A stretch of DNA of 10,847 bases, taken from the NCBI GenBank assembly GCA_026770585.1, contig MU646409.1:511727-522573 (forward strand), written 5' to 3'. Below are positions 1 to 8,100 of this stretch, in pieces; position 1 is the first letter of the stretch; each line of letters starts with the position of its first letter. Made by a program: the position numbers and the translations under genes. The notes under the pieces were generated by a model that was not told the origin of the DNA, made no database searches, and worked only from the letters and a program-made list of their open reading frames with translations. Origin of the DNA: Baffinella frigidus (Eukaryota > Cryptophyceae > Cryptomonadales > Baffinellaceae).

Positions 1-545
1 CCCCATCCGCCCTGAACCTGGACAAAGGGTTTCGAAACCCTGAAGGGTTTAGGGTTTACGGTTGATGATTCAGGATCTCGGATCATGGATGATGGTTTGC
101 GGTTTAGGGTGTAGGGTTCAGGGGTGAGGTTTCAAGGTTGGGAGTTAAGGGTTTAGGGTTCAGAGTTTAGGGTTCACAAATCCCTAAACCCTATGGTTTA
201 GGTAGGATTTAGTGTTTAGTGTTTAGTGTTTAGGGTTTAGGGTCAAGGGTTAGGGGTTTGGGTTTTAAGCTTTAGGCATTAGGGTTTAGGTTTGGGGGTT
301 CAAGTTATAGGGTTCAGGGTTTAAAGTTGAGGGTTTAGGTTTAGGGTTTGGGGTTTGGGGTTGAGGGTTGAGGGTTTAGGGTTTAGGGTTTAGGGTATAT
401 GGTTTAGTGTTTAGGGTTGTGGGTTGAGGGTTTGGTTGAGGGTTTAGGGTTGAGAGTTGAGAGTGTCGGCTGTAGTGATTGGGGTTGAGGGTTCAGGGTT
501 TAGAGTTTAGAGTTTAGGGTTGAAGGTTTAGGGTTAAGGGTTGAG

Positions 546-965
546 GGTTGAGGGTTGAGGGTTGAGGGGTTTGGGTTTAGGGCTTGGGGCTTAGTGTTGA
601 TTGTTCTTGTTAGGGTCAGGTTCTGGGGTTCATGGTTTATGGTTCAGTGGTAAAAGTATGTGGTTAATGGTTTAGGGATTAGGATTCAAGGTTCATGGGT
701 TTGATTTCAGAGTTCACAGTTCCGGGTTCAGGGTTTGTGGTTTAGGGTTTAGGAATTAGGGTCTAGGTTTCAGGGGTAGGGTTTGGAGCTTAGGATTCAC
801 AATTTAGGGTTGAGAATACAGGGTCTAGGTTTAGGGTTTAGTGTTCATGGTGTAGCGTTCAGAGGTTATGGTTCAGGATTCAGGATTTACGATTCAGGTT
901 CCGGGGTTTGAGGTTTTGAGTTCAGGGTTTATGGCATGAGGTGTTGCCAGGTTTCAGGGTTTGGG
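546..965 (+). repeat. Segmental duplication in telomeric block, copy A
   Basis: About 420 bp that recurs at 1042-1461 with a constant offset of 496 bases at both ends, so there is little or no net insertion or deletion between the copies. Shared landmarks that are not plain heptamers include TTGATTGTTCTTGTTAGGGT, AGAGTTCACAGTTCCGGGTT and GGCATGAGGTGTTGCCAGG. The copies differ by scattered substitutions, so the duplication came after the heptamers had already degenerated. Confidence 0.92.
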
Positions 966-1041
966 ATTTGGGATTTGGGTTTGGGGTTTAGGTTTCAGGG
1001 TTCATGGTTCAAGGTTTGAGGGCTCAGGGTTTCGGGTTGAT

Positions 1042-1461
1042 GGTTGAGGGTTGAGGGTTGAGGGGTTTGGGTTTAGGGCTTGGGGCTTAGGGTTGATTGT
1101 TCTTGTTAGGGTCAGGTTCTGGGGTTCATGGTTTATGGTTCAGTGGTGAAGGTCTGTGGTTAATGGTTTAGGGTTTAGGGTTCAGGGTGCAGGGGTTTGA
1201 TTTCAGAGTTCACAGTTCCGGGTTCAGGGTTTGTGGTTTACGGTTTAGGAATTAGGGTCTAGGTTTCAGGGGAAGGGTTTGGAGCTTAGGATTCACAATT
1301 TAGGGTTGAGGATTCAGGGTTTAGGTTTGGGGTTTAGTGTTTATGGTGTAGCGTTCAGAGGTTAGGGTTAAGGTTGTAGGATTTACGATTCAGGTTCCGG
1401 GGTTTGAGGTTTTGAGTTCAGGGTTTATGGCATGAGGTGTTGCCAGGTTTCAGGGTTTGGG
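1042..1461 (+). repeat. Segmental duplication in telomeric block, copy B
   Basis: This is the second copy of the segment at 546-965. It carries the same unusual landmarks in the same order with the same spacing. Downstream of it, 1462-1515 holds the most regular TTTAGGG run of the block. Confidence 0.92.
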
Positions 1462-2017
1462 GGTTGGGGTTTGGGGTTTGGGGTTTAGGGTTTAGGGTTT
1501 AGGGTTTAGGGTTTTAGGGTTCAGGGTTTTAGGGTTTAGGGTCCAGGGTTGAGGGTTGAGGGTTCAGGGTTTAGAGTTTTGGGTTTAGGTTTTTGGGTTT
1601 AGTGTTTAGTGATTGGGTTTATTGTTTTGGGACAGAGTTCGGGGGATAAGGTTTGTGGTTCAGGTTTCAGGGTTCAAGACTTATGGTCTATGGTTTAAGG
1701 TTTGGGGGTTTGGGTTTAGGGTTCAGGTTTTAGGTTTTACGTTTTAGGGTTTAGGATTCAGGGTTTATGGGGTTTACGGTTCAGGGTTCATGTTTTAGGT
1801 TTTGGATTCAGTGTCATGGTTCAGAGTTCAGTGTCATGGTTCAGGGTTTGGGGTTTAAGGTTTTGGGTTTAGGGTTCAGGGTTGAGGGCTTGTAACTAAA
1901 AGGTTTAGGGTTGAGGTTTCAGGTTTTAGGGTTCTCGGTTCAGGGTTGAAGTGTTGAAGAGGATTTTTTTTAGGTTTTGTTGCTCCGGTTTTGGGGATAA
2001 GAGTTCAGGATTTCTCA

Positions 2018-2128
2018 AGGCAAAATCATTCAGCGATTGGTGTCCTCGATAAATCGAGCAAATGAAATCAAGCGACTCAAGAGAACATGCCGCGGTCCAA
2101 CCTGTATCATTACCCCCCGCGAGGGTTG
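2018..2128 (+). repeat. Non-telomeric ~110 bp direct repeat, copy 1
   Basis: This island inside the telomere-type block contains TGTCCTCGATAAATCGAGCA followed by CAAGAGAACATGCCGCGGTC and a C-rich end. The same order recurs at 2259-2370. TCGATAAATCGA is itself a short inverted repeat. The ~35 bases before each copy (a TTTTAGGTTTTGT... stretch) also match, so the duplicated unit is roughly 240 bp including telomere-like DNA. No coding frame fits. Confidence 0.88.
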
Positions 2129-2258
2129 AAGGTTTAGGGATAAGTGTTTAGGGTTCAGGGTTCAGAGTTCAGGGTTGAGGTGGTTGAAAGGTTTCATTGT
2201 TCAGTTTTTAGGTTTTGTCGCTCAAGTATAGGGTTTAGGATTCAGGTTTGCAACAGTT

Positions 2259-2370
2259 TAGGTAAAATCATCCAGCGAATAGTGTCCTCGATAAATCGAG
2301 CAAGTAAAGTCGAATGAATTTACTCAAGAGAACATGCCGCGGTCCAACCTGTACTACTGCCCCCCGTGAG
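2259..2370 (+). repeat. Non-telomeric ~110 bp direct repeat, copy 2
   Basis: This is the second copy of the island at 2018-2128. The CGATAAATCGAG core and the AACATGCCGCGGTCCAACCT stretch are conserved, and the middle differs by several substitutions and a small insertion. It lies at the junction where telomere-type DNA ends and more complex anonymous sequence begins. Confidence 0.88.
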
Positions 2371-2615
2371 TTCTAGTGGGAGGGGGAAAGACAGCTTTAT
2401 TATGTTGACAATCACTGACAATAATCACGCCCCCTACACGCCACGTGGAGAGGTAGGCCGAGCAGCTCGAGTGCACCCCGAGGGGTGGATCGTTCAATGG
2501 AACTTCTCGCCCATTACAACGAGCTATCTAGGAGTGAGGGCACGAGGGTGCGGCTCTGTCGAATCCGGGGTTTCGACACGCACCCCCCCGATACGCGCTC
2601 GTGGCTCGATATCGT
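2371..2615. other. Anonymous sequence with no recognised gene
   Basis: Overlapping short open frames exist on both strands, but none resembles a known protein or shows a domain motif. The end of the segment (about 2594-2617) reads CGCGCTCGTGGCTCGATATC followed by GTGCC. A close relative of that string recurs at about 4926-4949 next to the zinc-knuckle frame, which suggests a dispersed repeat family rather than a gene. Confidence 0.5.
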
Positions 2616-3028
2616 GCCTTTAGGTCCTTTAGGTTTTAATTTCGCCCGACATATGCCAACGACACGCCGTTCCGTAGAAGGGATCTGCAGGGAAAGCATT
2701 TTTGCTCTCGGATCGCGTTTAGCTCTCCAGTGCAGAGGCTCGTGAAGAGGGGATACAGGGTGGTTCTATTGGGGTGAGTGAAGGTATACCAACTGGTTCC
2801 CATGCTCACACACACACCAAACCCAAGTCAGCCTTTATGAGGCTCATTGTATCCCGTGGTCAGAGCATAAGATCTCCAACCACGGATACCCCACAAGGTG
2901 AGAGGGATTGTGTGGGGGTGTCAGGTGAAATCAGTCAGACACCACAGGTGAAATGAGAAAGATGTGGTTGTGCAGGGGTTTCCCCCAATGTACGGACGTC
3001 AGCAAAGTTAAGGGCAATTCAAGCGTCA
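2616..3028 (+). repeat. 413 bp direct repeat, copy 1
   Basis: The segment matches 3676-4090 with an offset of 1060 to 1062 bases. Landmarks shared in order are TTTAGGTCCTTTAGGTTTTA, AGCATTTTTGCTCTCGGATC, CTCTCCAGTGCAGAGGCTCG, the CCAAGTCAGCCTT stretch and GGGGTTTCCCCCAATGTACG. Divergence is moderate, with many substitutions and few gaps. Open frames through both copies are short and change between copies, so the repeat does not look protein-coding. A partial copy of its middle section (about 2857-2906) is repeated again at 3028-3080. Confidence 0.93.
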
Positions 3029-3080
3029 TGGTTGAAGCATAAGAGCTCCAACCACGGATACCCCATATGTCAAGAGGGAA
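3028..3080 (+). repeat. Partial extra copy of the middle of the 413 bp repeat
   Basis: The stretch ATAAGAGCTCCAACCACGGA followed by TACCCCA repeats the sequence near 2866-2891 and, with more changes, near 3928-3954. It lies directly after copy 1, so one small section has three copies within about 1.1 kb. Confidence 0.82.
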
Positions 3081-3287
3081 CAAGATTCCAAGGGGTGCGA
3101 GGATTTAGGGGTGTAGAGCGAAAAGCGCTTGGGGGAACTCGACTTGCCCAAAACACTCAATTAATCGCCCAGTTGTGTTAGCACCCACCCTCATTAGCAC
3201 CCACCACCGGTACCACTGTCAAACACCCATCCATTGTAGCGCCCAACGGCATCGGCATGCACGCGTCACGTGAGGTGTAATGGGTTG
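3081..3287. other. Anonymous spacer with short CACCC repeats
   Basis: No gene is visible. The stretch contains near-repeats of TTAGCACCCACC around 3178-3205 and no long open frame with protein-like character. Confidence 0.5.
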
Positions 3288-3366
3288 GGGGTTAGAAGTG
3301 GGGGGTTAGGGATCAGAGGTTAGGGGTTAGGGGTTAGGGAAATGGAGTTAGGTGTTAGGTGTTAGA
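3288..3366 (+). repeat. TTAGGGG-type variant repeat array
   Basis: The run is built from GGGGTTAG and GTTAGGG variants, including GGTTAGGGGTTAGGGGTTAG. It differs from the TTTAGGG variants in the left block and lies between the two copies of the 413 bp repeat. Confidence 0.8.
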
Positions 3367-3450
3367 GGCAAGTCACGCGCGTCAGAGCCAATCCACACGT
3401 GTTAGAGCTAACCCACTCGTGTCATTGCCCGCAACCACAAGTCAGTTAGT

Positions 3451-3534
3451 GTTTAGTGTTTAGTGTTTAGTGTTTAGTGTTTAGTGTTTAGTGTTTAGTG
3501 TTTGGTGTTTAGTGTTTAGTGTTTAGTGTTGAGT
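3451..3534 (+). repeat. Homogeneous TTTAGTG heptamer array
   Basis: Twelve consecutive 7 bp units, read here as GTTTAGT. Ten are perfect, one is GTTTGGT at 3500-3506, and a terminal GTTGAGT unit is degenerate. The unit is a one-base variant of TTTAGGG. A shorter run of the same variant is at about 209-232. The uniformity contrasts with the decayed left block and points to a more recent local expansion of a mutated unit. Confidence 0.92.
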
Positions 3535-3675
3535 TTACAGTGTTTTAGTGCCACTCGAGAATAGTCGGTCGACCCTGAGTGGGGCAGAGCTGATTTCTTT
3601 TTTTCGTTGATTTCGTGTTCATTAAACAGGATTGTCGGTGTCAGCCCGTGCCGTCCCCAAGCTAGGACCGGGTCA
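3535..3675. other. Anonymous spacer before second copy of the direct repeat
   Basis: No gene is visible. It includes a short T-rich run near 3596-3605 and ends in a GGACCGGGTCAG stretch just before the repeat copy begins. Confidence 0.4.
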
Positions 3676-4090
3676 GCCTTTAGGTCCTTTAGGTTTTAAT
3701 TTCTCCCAACATAGCCCAACGACACGCCCTTCCGTAGAAAGGACTGCAGAGAAAGCATTTTTGCTCTCGGATCGCGTTTCGCTCTCCAGTGCAGAGGCTC
3801 GTGAAAAGGGGATACAGGGTGGCTCTCTTGGGGTGGGTGAAGGTATGCGATACCGCTCCCATGCTCACTTACACGCACCGAATCCAAGTCAGCCTTAATG
3901 AGGCTCATGGTATCCCATGGTTGAAGTTTAAGAGCTTCAATCACGAATACCCCACAAGGTGAGAGTGATTGTGAGGTGGGGTGAGGTGAAATCAGTTAGA
4001 CACCAAAAGATGAAAGGAGAGAAATGTGGTTGTGTAGGGGTTTCCCCCAATGTACGGATGTCAGAAAAGTGGAGGATAATTGAAGCGTCA
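3676..4090 (+). repeat. 415 bp direct repeat, copy 2
   Basis: This is the second copy of the segment at 2616-3028. It keeps the first copy's landmarks from TTTAGGTCCTTTAGGTTTTA through GGGGTTTCCCCCAATGTACG and ends at the GAAGCGTCA stretch. Sequence 5' of the two copies is unrelated (GATATCGTGCC versus GACCGGGTCAG), which defines the left boundary sharply. Confidence 0.93.
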
Positions 4091-4139
4091 GAAACAACAA
4101 CATTCCGTCAAGGTATTGGTAAAGCAAAAAGAAAAGAAA

Positions 4140-4192
4140 GAGAAGGGGGGGGGGGAAGAAAGGGGGGGAAAAGAAAGAAACAAGATGCAAGG
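4140..4192 (+). repeat. Purine-only tract
   Basis: Essentially all A and G, with runs of nine and seven G near 4145-4170. It is low-complexity sequence. Open frames that cross it are composition artefacts. Confidence 0.85.
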
Positions 4193-4299
4193 ACAACACA
4201 ACAAAACACAGTCCGTTCCCCCACACCTTCAATAGGGCTCGTTTCACTCGCCACCCCCGCTCGGTGCCTATTCAACTACTTGCCGTTGTGTCCTCTGCC

Positions 4300-4500
4300 T
4301 CGTTCCCCTCCTCCCCTCCTCTCCTCCTCTCCTCCTCTCCTCCTCTCCTCCTCCCCTCCTCTCCACAAGGAGAGGAGGGCTCCTCTTCTCCCCCTCTCCT
4401 CCCCTCCTCCCCTCCTCCCCCTCCTCCTTCTTCCCTCCTCTGCTCCCCCCCTTCCTCTCCTCTCAACCCCTTTCCTCTCCTCCTTCCCTCAAGGGGGGTT
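4300..4500 (+). repeat. Polypyrimidine CTCCT-type low-complexity tract
   Basis: About 200 bases composed almost wholly of C and T, with CCTCT and CCTCC tandem units. It is interrupted by CCTCCTCTCC, ACAA, GGAGAGGAGG, a 10 bp perfect stem with a 4-base loop at 4355-4378. Serine/proline-rich frames in one direction and glutamate/glycine-rich frames in the other are artefacts of the composition. Mirror-symmetric pyrimidine tracts of this kind can adopt triplex structures. Confidence 0.9.
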
Positions 4501-4511
4501 GTTGGTCCCCA

Positions 4512-5108
4512 TCATTCCGCTCCTGTTCCCGCGGTACTACCGTCTCTATCTGTCTTCTTGTTCGTTTTCTGCTGCTTTTGAAATCGATTGAAATCTGCTT
4601 GGTGGATTGACTGAGCATGTTTCATTTTAGTCTTAAAGTCCGCTGGTTTTTGTGTAGAAGGCTTGTTGCACGAATCAGAGTAGTGGTCACCAAAGGTCCA
4701 ACATTTGTTGCAGTACTCCCAGGGATGTGGACAGTTGGTTCGTTTCTTGGATTGTTCAGGATCTGAGACTGGGTTAGCTGTTCCTGGTCGTTGGTTTTGT
4801 TTGTTTGGGAGGGATCTCAGTTTGTTGGGGTTTAGGTCAGGCCATGAGAAGGGGAGTTGTTGTGGGGGTAGAGTGATGGGGCCTTTATTGTTAGTGGCCT
4901 TTAATTTCAGCCTTGCTAGAAAAACGCGCTCGTAGCCCGATATCGTGCCGGCCGTGCGGGAAAGTTGACATTTGAAAAGCCCGCATGCTGAAAGTGGAGC
5001 CCAACGGACCAACGTCGACGGAGCCTGTTGGTTTGCAACTTTGCATCGAACGGGCACTGCGGGTGGGGGGGCAGTGAGGCATGGCGGTGGGTGATCGTGA
5101 AACCGCAA
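4512..5108 (-). CDS. Hypothetical protein with zinc-knuckle-like motif, possible retroelement remnant
   Basis: A 198-codon minus-strand frame. The most protein-like part is residues 80 to 198, rich in Lys, Gln, Asn and Thr, in a stretch with less GC than the neighbouring exons. It contains C126, C133, C136, H142 and C147; the last four form CX2CX5HX4C (CNKCWTFGDHYSDSC). This is close to, but one residue longer than, the CX2CX4HX4C zinc knuckle of retroelement Gag and some RNA-binding proteins. After it comes a basic, helix-compatible tail (KMKHAQSIHQADFNRFQKQQ). No protease or polymerase motif is visible nearby. The first ~80 residues may be non-coding, because they overlap the first 28 bases of the plus-strand sirtuin gene and contain a dispersed repeat motif. 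It may be an exon or relic rather than an intact gene. Function is not established. Confidence 0.4.
   Translation of the reverse strand: MRFHDHPPPCLTAPPPAVPVRCKVANQQAPSTLVRWAPLSACGLFKCQLSRTAGTISGYERVFLARLKLKATNNKGPITLPPQQLPFSWPDLNPNKLRSLPNKQNQRPGTANPVSDPEQSKKRTNCPHPWEYCNKCWTFGDHYSDSCNKPSTQKPADFKTKMKHAQSIHQADFNRFQKQQKTNKKTDRDGSTAGTGAE
4926..4949 (+). repeat. Dispersed motif shared with 2594-2617
   Basis: CGCGCTCGTAGCCCGATATC followed by GTGCC closely matches the string at 2594-2617, with few differences. A TTTAATTTC string lies near both copies, but on opposite sides. It probably marks pieces of one dispersed repeat family. Confidence 0.6.
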
Positions 5109-8100
5109 GGAGTTTGGGCACGAAGACCTCGGCTGGCGGGAATGGGAATGCTGTCAACGCCAAGCTTGCAGGGAGAAGTGCCGGAGGGGGCAAGCCGCCT
5201 TCCAGATCAGCGTCAAGGGTCGTCTCAAAGGTGGCAGCAGCTGCTCACGGCGCCCGAACAGCGAACCCTGAAGCAGTCCTGCAAACGGTGGAGGACGTGG
5301 CAGTGAAAGCTGCTCGCCTCGTGATCTCTGCCGACTTCCTGCTGATCGCTGCGGGAGCCGGCTTCTCGGCGGATTCGGGGCTCAAGGTGTACAAAGACAT
5401 CGGGGACATCCCAGCGTGAGCGCCCAGCCATACCATGCACTACCTCCTCTGTTTCAATCTTAGCCTCCGTCGCGACTAGGCCAGATCCGAACCACCGCCC
5501 CATCTCTACCCCAGCACCAAAACCCCATGTCATCACGCCCGACTGTGTGGAGCTCTGGAGCGGGGCTCTGGACGCCGACGGTATTGGTTGGTCTGATGAG
5601 GGGTGGGCTGGCAGATACCACCGGATGGACCTGGAGTACGGGGACCTATGCGTGCCCTCGTGGCTGAGACGCGACCCCGCGCTCTTCTTCGGCTTCTGGG
5701 GCGCCTGCTTTAACGATTATATGACCACGCCGCCCCACGCTGGTACCCGAGACTTCCCCCGCCCGCCCATCCAGCCCCGCACGATCAGAGGAAAACCACC
5801 ACTGCTCGGTTTCAAGGGAGGTGACCGAGACCTTCCTGGGGGACGCAGGATATGGCGTGGTGCGGCGGTGGGTGGATTTCGAGGCTCCTGCGGGGGCGTC
5901 GTCATCGATCGGGCGGTCTTCGAGCATGGACCCGCCAGCGCGCCGTGGCTCCGGCAGCGTGCCCGCCCTCGCCCGGACAGGTTGCCAACGTCCCACCCCA
6001 CTCACACTCACACTCAAATCTCAAATCCCCTGGCAGCCCTGCGCGAGACCCTGGCAGGCGCTAGCCCTGCTAGCAAGCAGGCTTGAAGCCCTGCAGCGCT
6101 GGAAGCCTGGCCTTGCAGCGTTCGGCCGGAGGAGCTGCCGCACGGATCCGACCGTGGCTGCTGGCTGGCTCCCCTTGACCCTCGCCCCGCCCGCCCGGTC
6201 TTGGCAGGGGGAGCGTTGGCGCACGGAGACAGCGCGCGTGCGCTCCAGCTGCCGCAAGATCGCCCCCCAACAGAAAGAGGAGGCGCGCGGGGGCGAGACG
6301 CACGGCCAGCCACGTCGCGGCCCGCGGCAGCAGCCTCTGTCGCTGGGGGCGTCAAGGTGTGCCTCACCCACCCCCGCAGCACACACGTGCCACCAGATGC
6401 CTTGCACGCATGTCCATACTCCGGCCGTCCCCTCATTTCTAGCTCCCCATCAGTTAATGTGGGCTCCTCATTAAAAACATTTGGGTTCTCTTTGTACCGG
6501 AGCGTGTGTACGGAGTTTTGGTCTAAATGTGTTTAATGAGAAGCCCAGATTATCTGAGGCACAGGCAGGATTTCTGGACCGTGTGCAACGTCGCTCTCTC
6601 GGGCAGTGGTTTCGCCGTGGCTGCTTCGGCAACACACCGCGACCTCGAGCCTCTACCTCTGCCTCAGTCGGGTTGCCTGATTGTTTTCACGCCAAAAGTT
6701 TACGGGGTTGTACCGCAAACCAGGCTCATCAACTTTCGGTCTCCTCATTTTGAGGAGACCAGATTGACCCAGGCAGAGCTAGAGGCTGGCAATCACAGCG
6801 TGCTCCGTTCATTCTCATTGCCCGGTCTCTTCCAGCTGATTGATTGAAGGGGGGGGTTGTTTCTCCCACTCAGCCTTCGGGGAGGTCACAGGCTGCTAGA
6901 GCCCTCACGTCTCGTCCCACCTCTCCCTCTGGTGAAGCGGTGATGCCGGTCAAGTGATGACACCTGGGCGTTGACGTTTCTGTGGTGGGTGGCAGGTCGG
7001 GCAGCGCGACACGTTCGTCTTCACGTCCAATGTCGACACCCACTTCGCCACCGCTGGCATAACCCCAAACCCTAAACCCTAAACCCCAAACCCTAAACCC
7101 TAAACTCTAACTCAGAAACCATAACCATAAACCATTAACCATAAAGCCTAAACCCGCAACCCTGAACCCTAAACGCAGGGATTGCGGGCGAGAGAGTGTA
7201 CGAGATCCACGGGAACGTAGCCACCTGGCAGTGCGGAATGCCGTGCTGCAACAAGACCTTCACCCTCCCATCCGACCACCGCTTCCACATCGACCGCGAG
7301 ACGATGCACGCCCCGCGCTTCGCGCCAATACCTCCTAAACCGCCCCCGGAGCACGCCCCGAACGCCCATGCGTCGAGCGTCGCGTGTCCTCATGGCGGTG
7401 GCGTGGGCGAGGAGAGCGGAGGGGGGGGCGGCGGGGCGCACAGGGAGGCGCTCCGGGCAGGGGGTGGGCGGGGCGAGGAGGAGGGGGGGTGTGAGTCTGC
7501 TGTCCGTGACGCGCTCGCCGCCATGTCTCTCGGTGGCGAAAAGGCAACGCTCTCTCGCGACGCGAAACGTCTGGATGCGCAGCTGGCCGGGGGGGGCGGC
7601 GGGTGGGCTCTGTCCCCGTACGGTGGGAGTGCGGGTGCCGCTGGGGTGGTGAAGCGGGAGGAGGTTGGGGCTGTGAACTGGGTGGCTTGTCGACAATGCG
7701 GGCGGGTCGCGCGGCCCAACGTGCTGATGTTTGAGGATACCAAATGGGTCGAGAACGAGAAAGAGGAGAAGCTGTACAAGCGCTGGGTGCGCCGCGCGGT
7801 CAAATCCCTCAACCCTCAACCCTCAGCCCTAAGCCCTAAACCCTGGACCCTAAACCCTAAACTCTTCACCCTAAAACCTAAAACCTAAACCCAAGACCCT
7901 AGACCCTAGACCCTAAACCCTCAACCCTAAACCCTAAACGGTGAAGCAGATGGTGGCGATGAAAACGGGGGCGAAAGTGGTGGTCCTCGAGGGGGGCGCG
8001 GGGAAGCGCGTCCCCACTGTCCGCGATAACTCCAATAGGTGCGCGCCCCTCTTGTCACTGGTCTTTCGCGCTCTGTGACTGCCTTCGAGCGCGTGCGCCA

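Larger units (their letters stand above)
1..2260 (+). repeat. Degenerate interstitial TTTAGGG-type telomeric repeat block
   Basis: Most of this stretch is made of variants of TTTAGGG (TTCAGGG, TTGAGGG, TTTGGGG, TTTAGTG), with only short perfect runs, for example near 370-395 and 1487-1515. No convincing coding frame is visible. The G-rich strand reads 5' to 3' into the window. A true telomere at the left end of a contig would read CCCTAAA on this strand, so this is an interstitial or subtelomeric block and not the chromosome tip. TTTAGGG is the telomere unit of plants and several algal and protist groups. The degeneracy suggests old, unmaintained repeats. The block also contains a ~420 bp internal duplication and non-telomeric islands near 2018-2130. 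Confidence 0.93.
5872..6995 (+). other. Long intron 3 of the sirtuin-like gene, donor uncertain
   Basis: The proposed donor is GTGGAT directly after the codon for Trp162, and the acceptor is GGGTGGCAG before GTCGGGCAG. This joins GYGVVRRW to VGQRDTFVFTSNVD in phase 0. The linker length is what short-linker SIR2 relatives show. The stronger-looking donor GTGGGT at 5868 would be out of frame with this acceptor, so an extra small exon in this span cannot be excluded. Open frames of up to ~217 codons lie inside, but they are Pro/Arg/Ala-rich and not recognisable. A foldback structure is at 6461-6546 and a perfect hairpin at 6738-6760. Confidence 0.6.

Noticed and set aside
1-540. A true chromosome-end telomere at the left edge
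   Set aside because: The repeats are degenerate and the G-rich strand runs inward on the plus strand, opposite to what a left-end telomere would show.
546-1461. CRISPR-like array of repeats and spacers
   Set aside because: There are no regular repeat-spacer units. The signal is one long duplication in heptamer-variant DNA of a eukaryote.
3959-4591. 210-codon plus-strand open frame
   Set aside because: It runs through the purine and pyrimidine tracts, so its Lys/Gly and Ser/Pro/Leu runs are composition artefacts, and it overlaps the 415 bp repeat.
5821-6474. 217-codon plus-strand frame read as one coding unit
   Set aside because: Its beginning includes exon 3 of the sirtuin-like gene, but after GYGVVRRWVDF the sequence becomes Pro/Arg/Ser-rich with no family match, and the next recognised motif (FVFTSNVD) is downstream in another exon.
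6527-6847. 106-codon plus-strand frame as a separate gene or extra exon
   Set aside because: It contains the hairpin at 6738-6760 and half of the foldback, shows no domain, and is not needed to join exons 3 and 4. It is kept only as a possible alternative.
7169-7819. 216-codon minus-strand frame
   Set aside because: It is a shadow of sirtuin exon 5, where the plus strand carries the HG and zinc motifs. The minus frame is Pro/Arg-rich with no motif.
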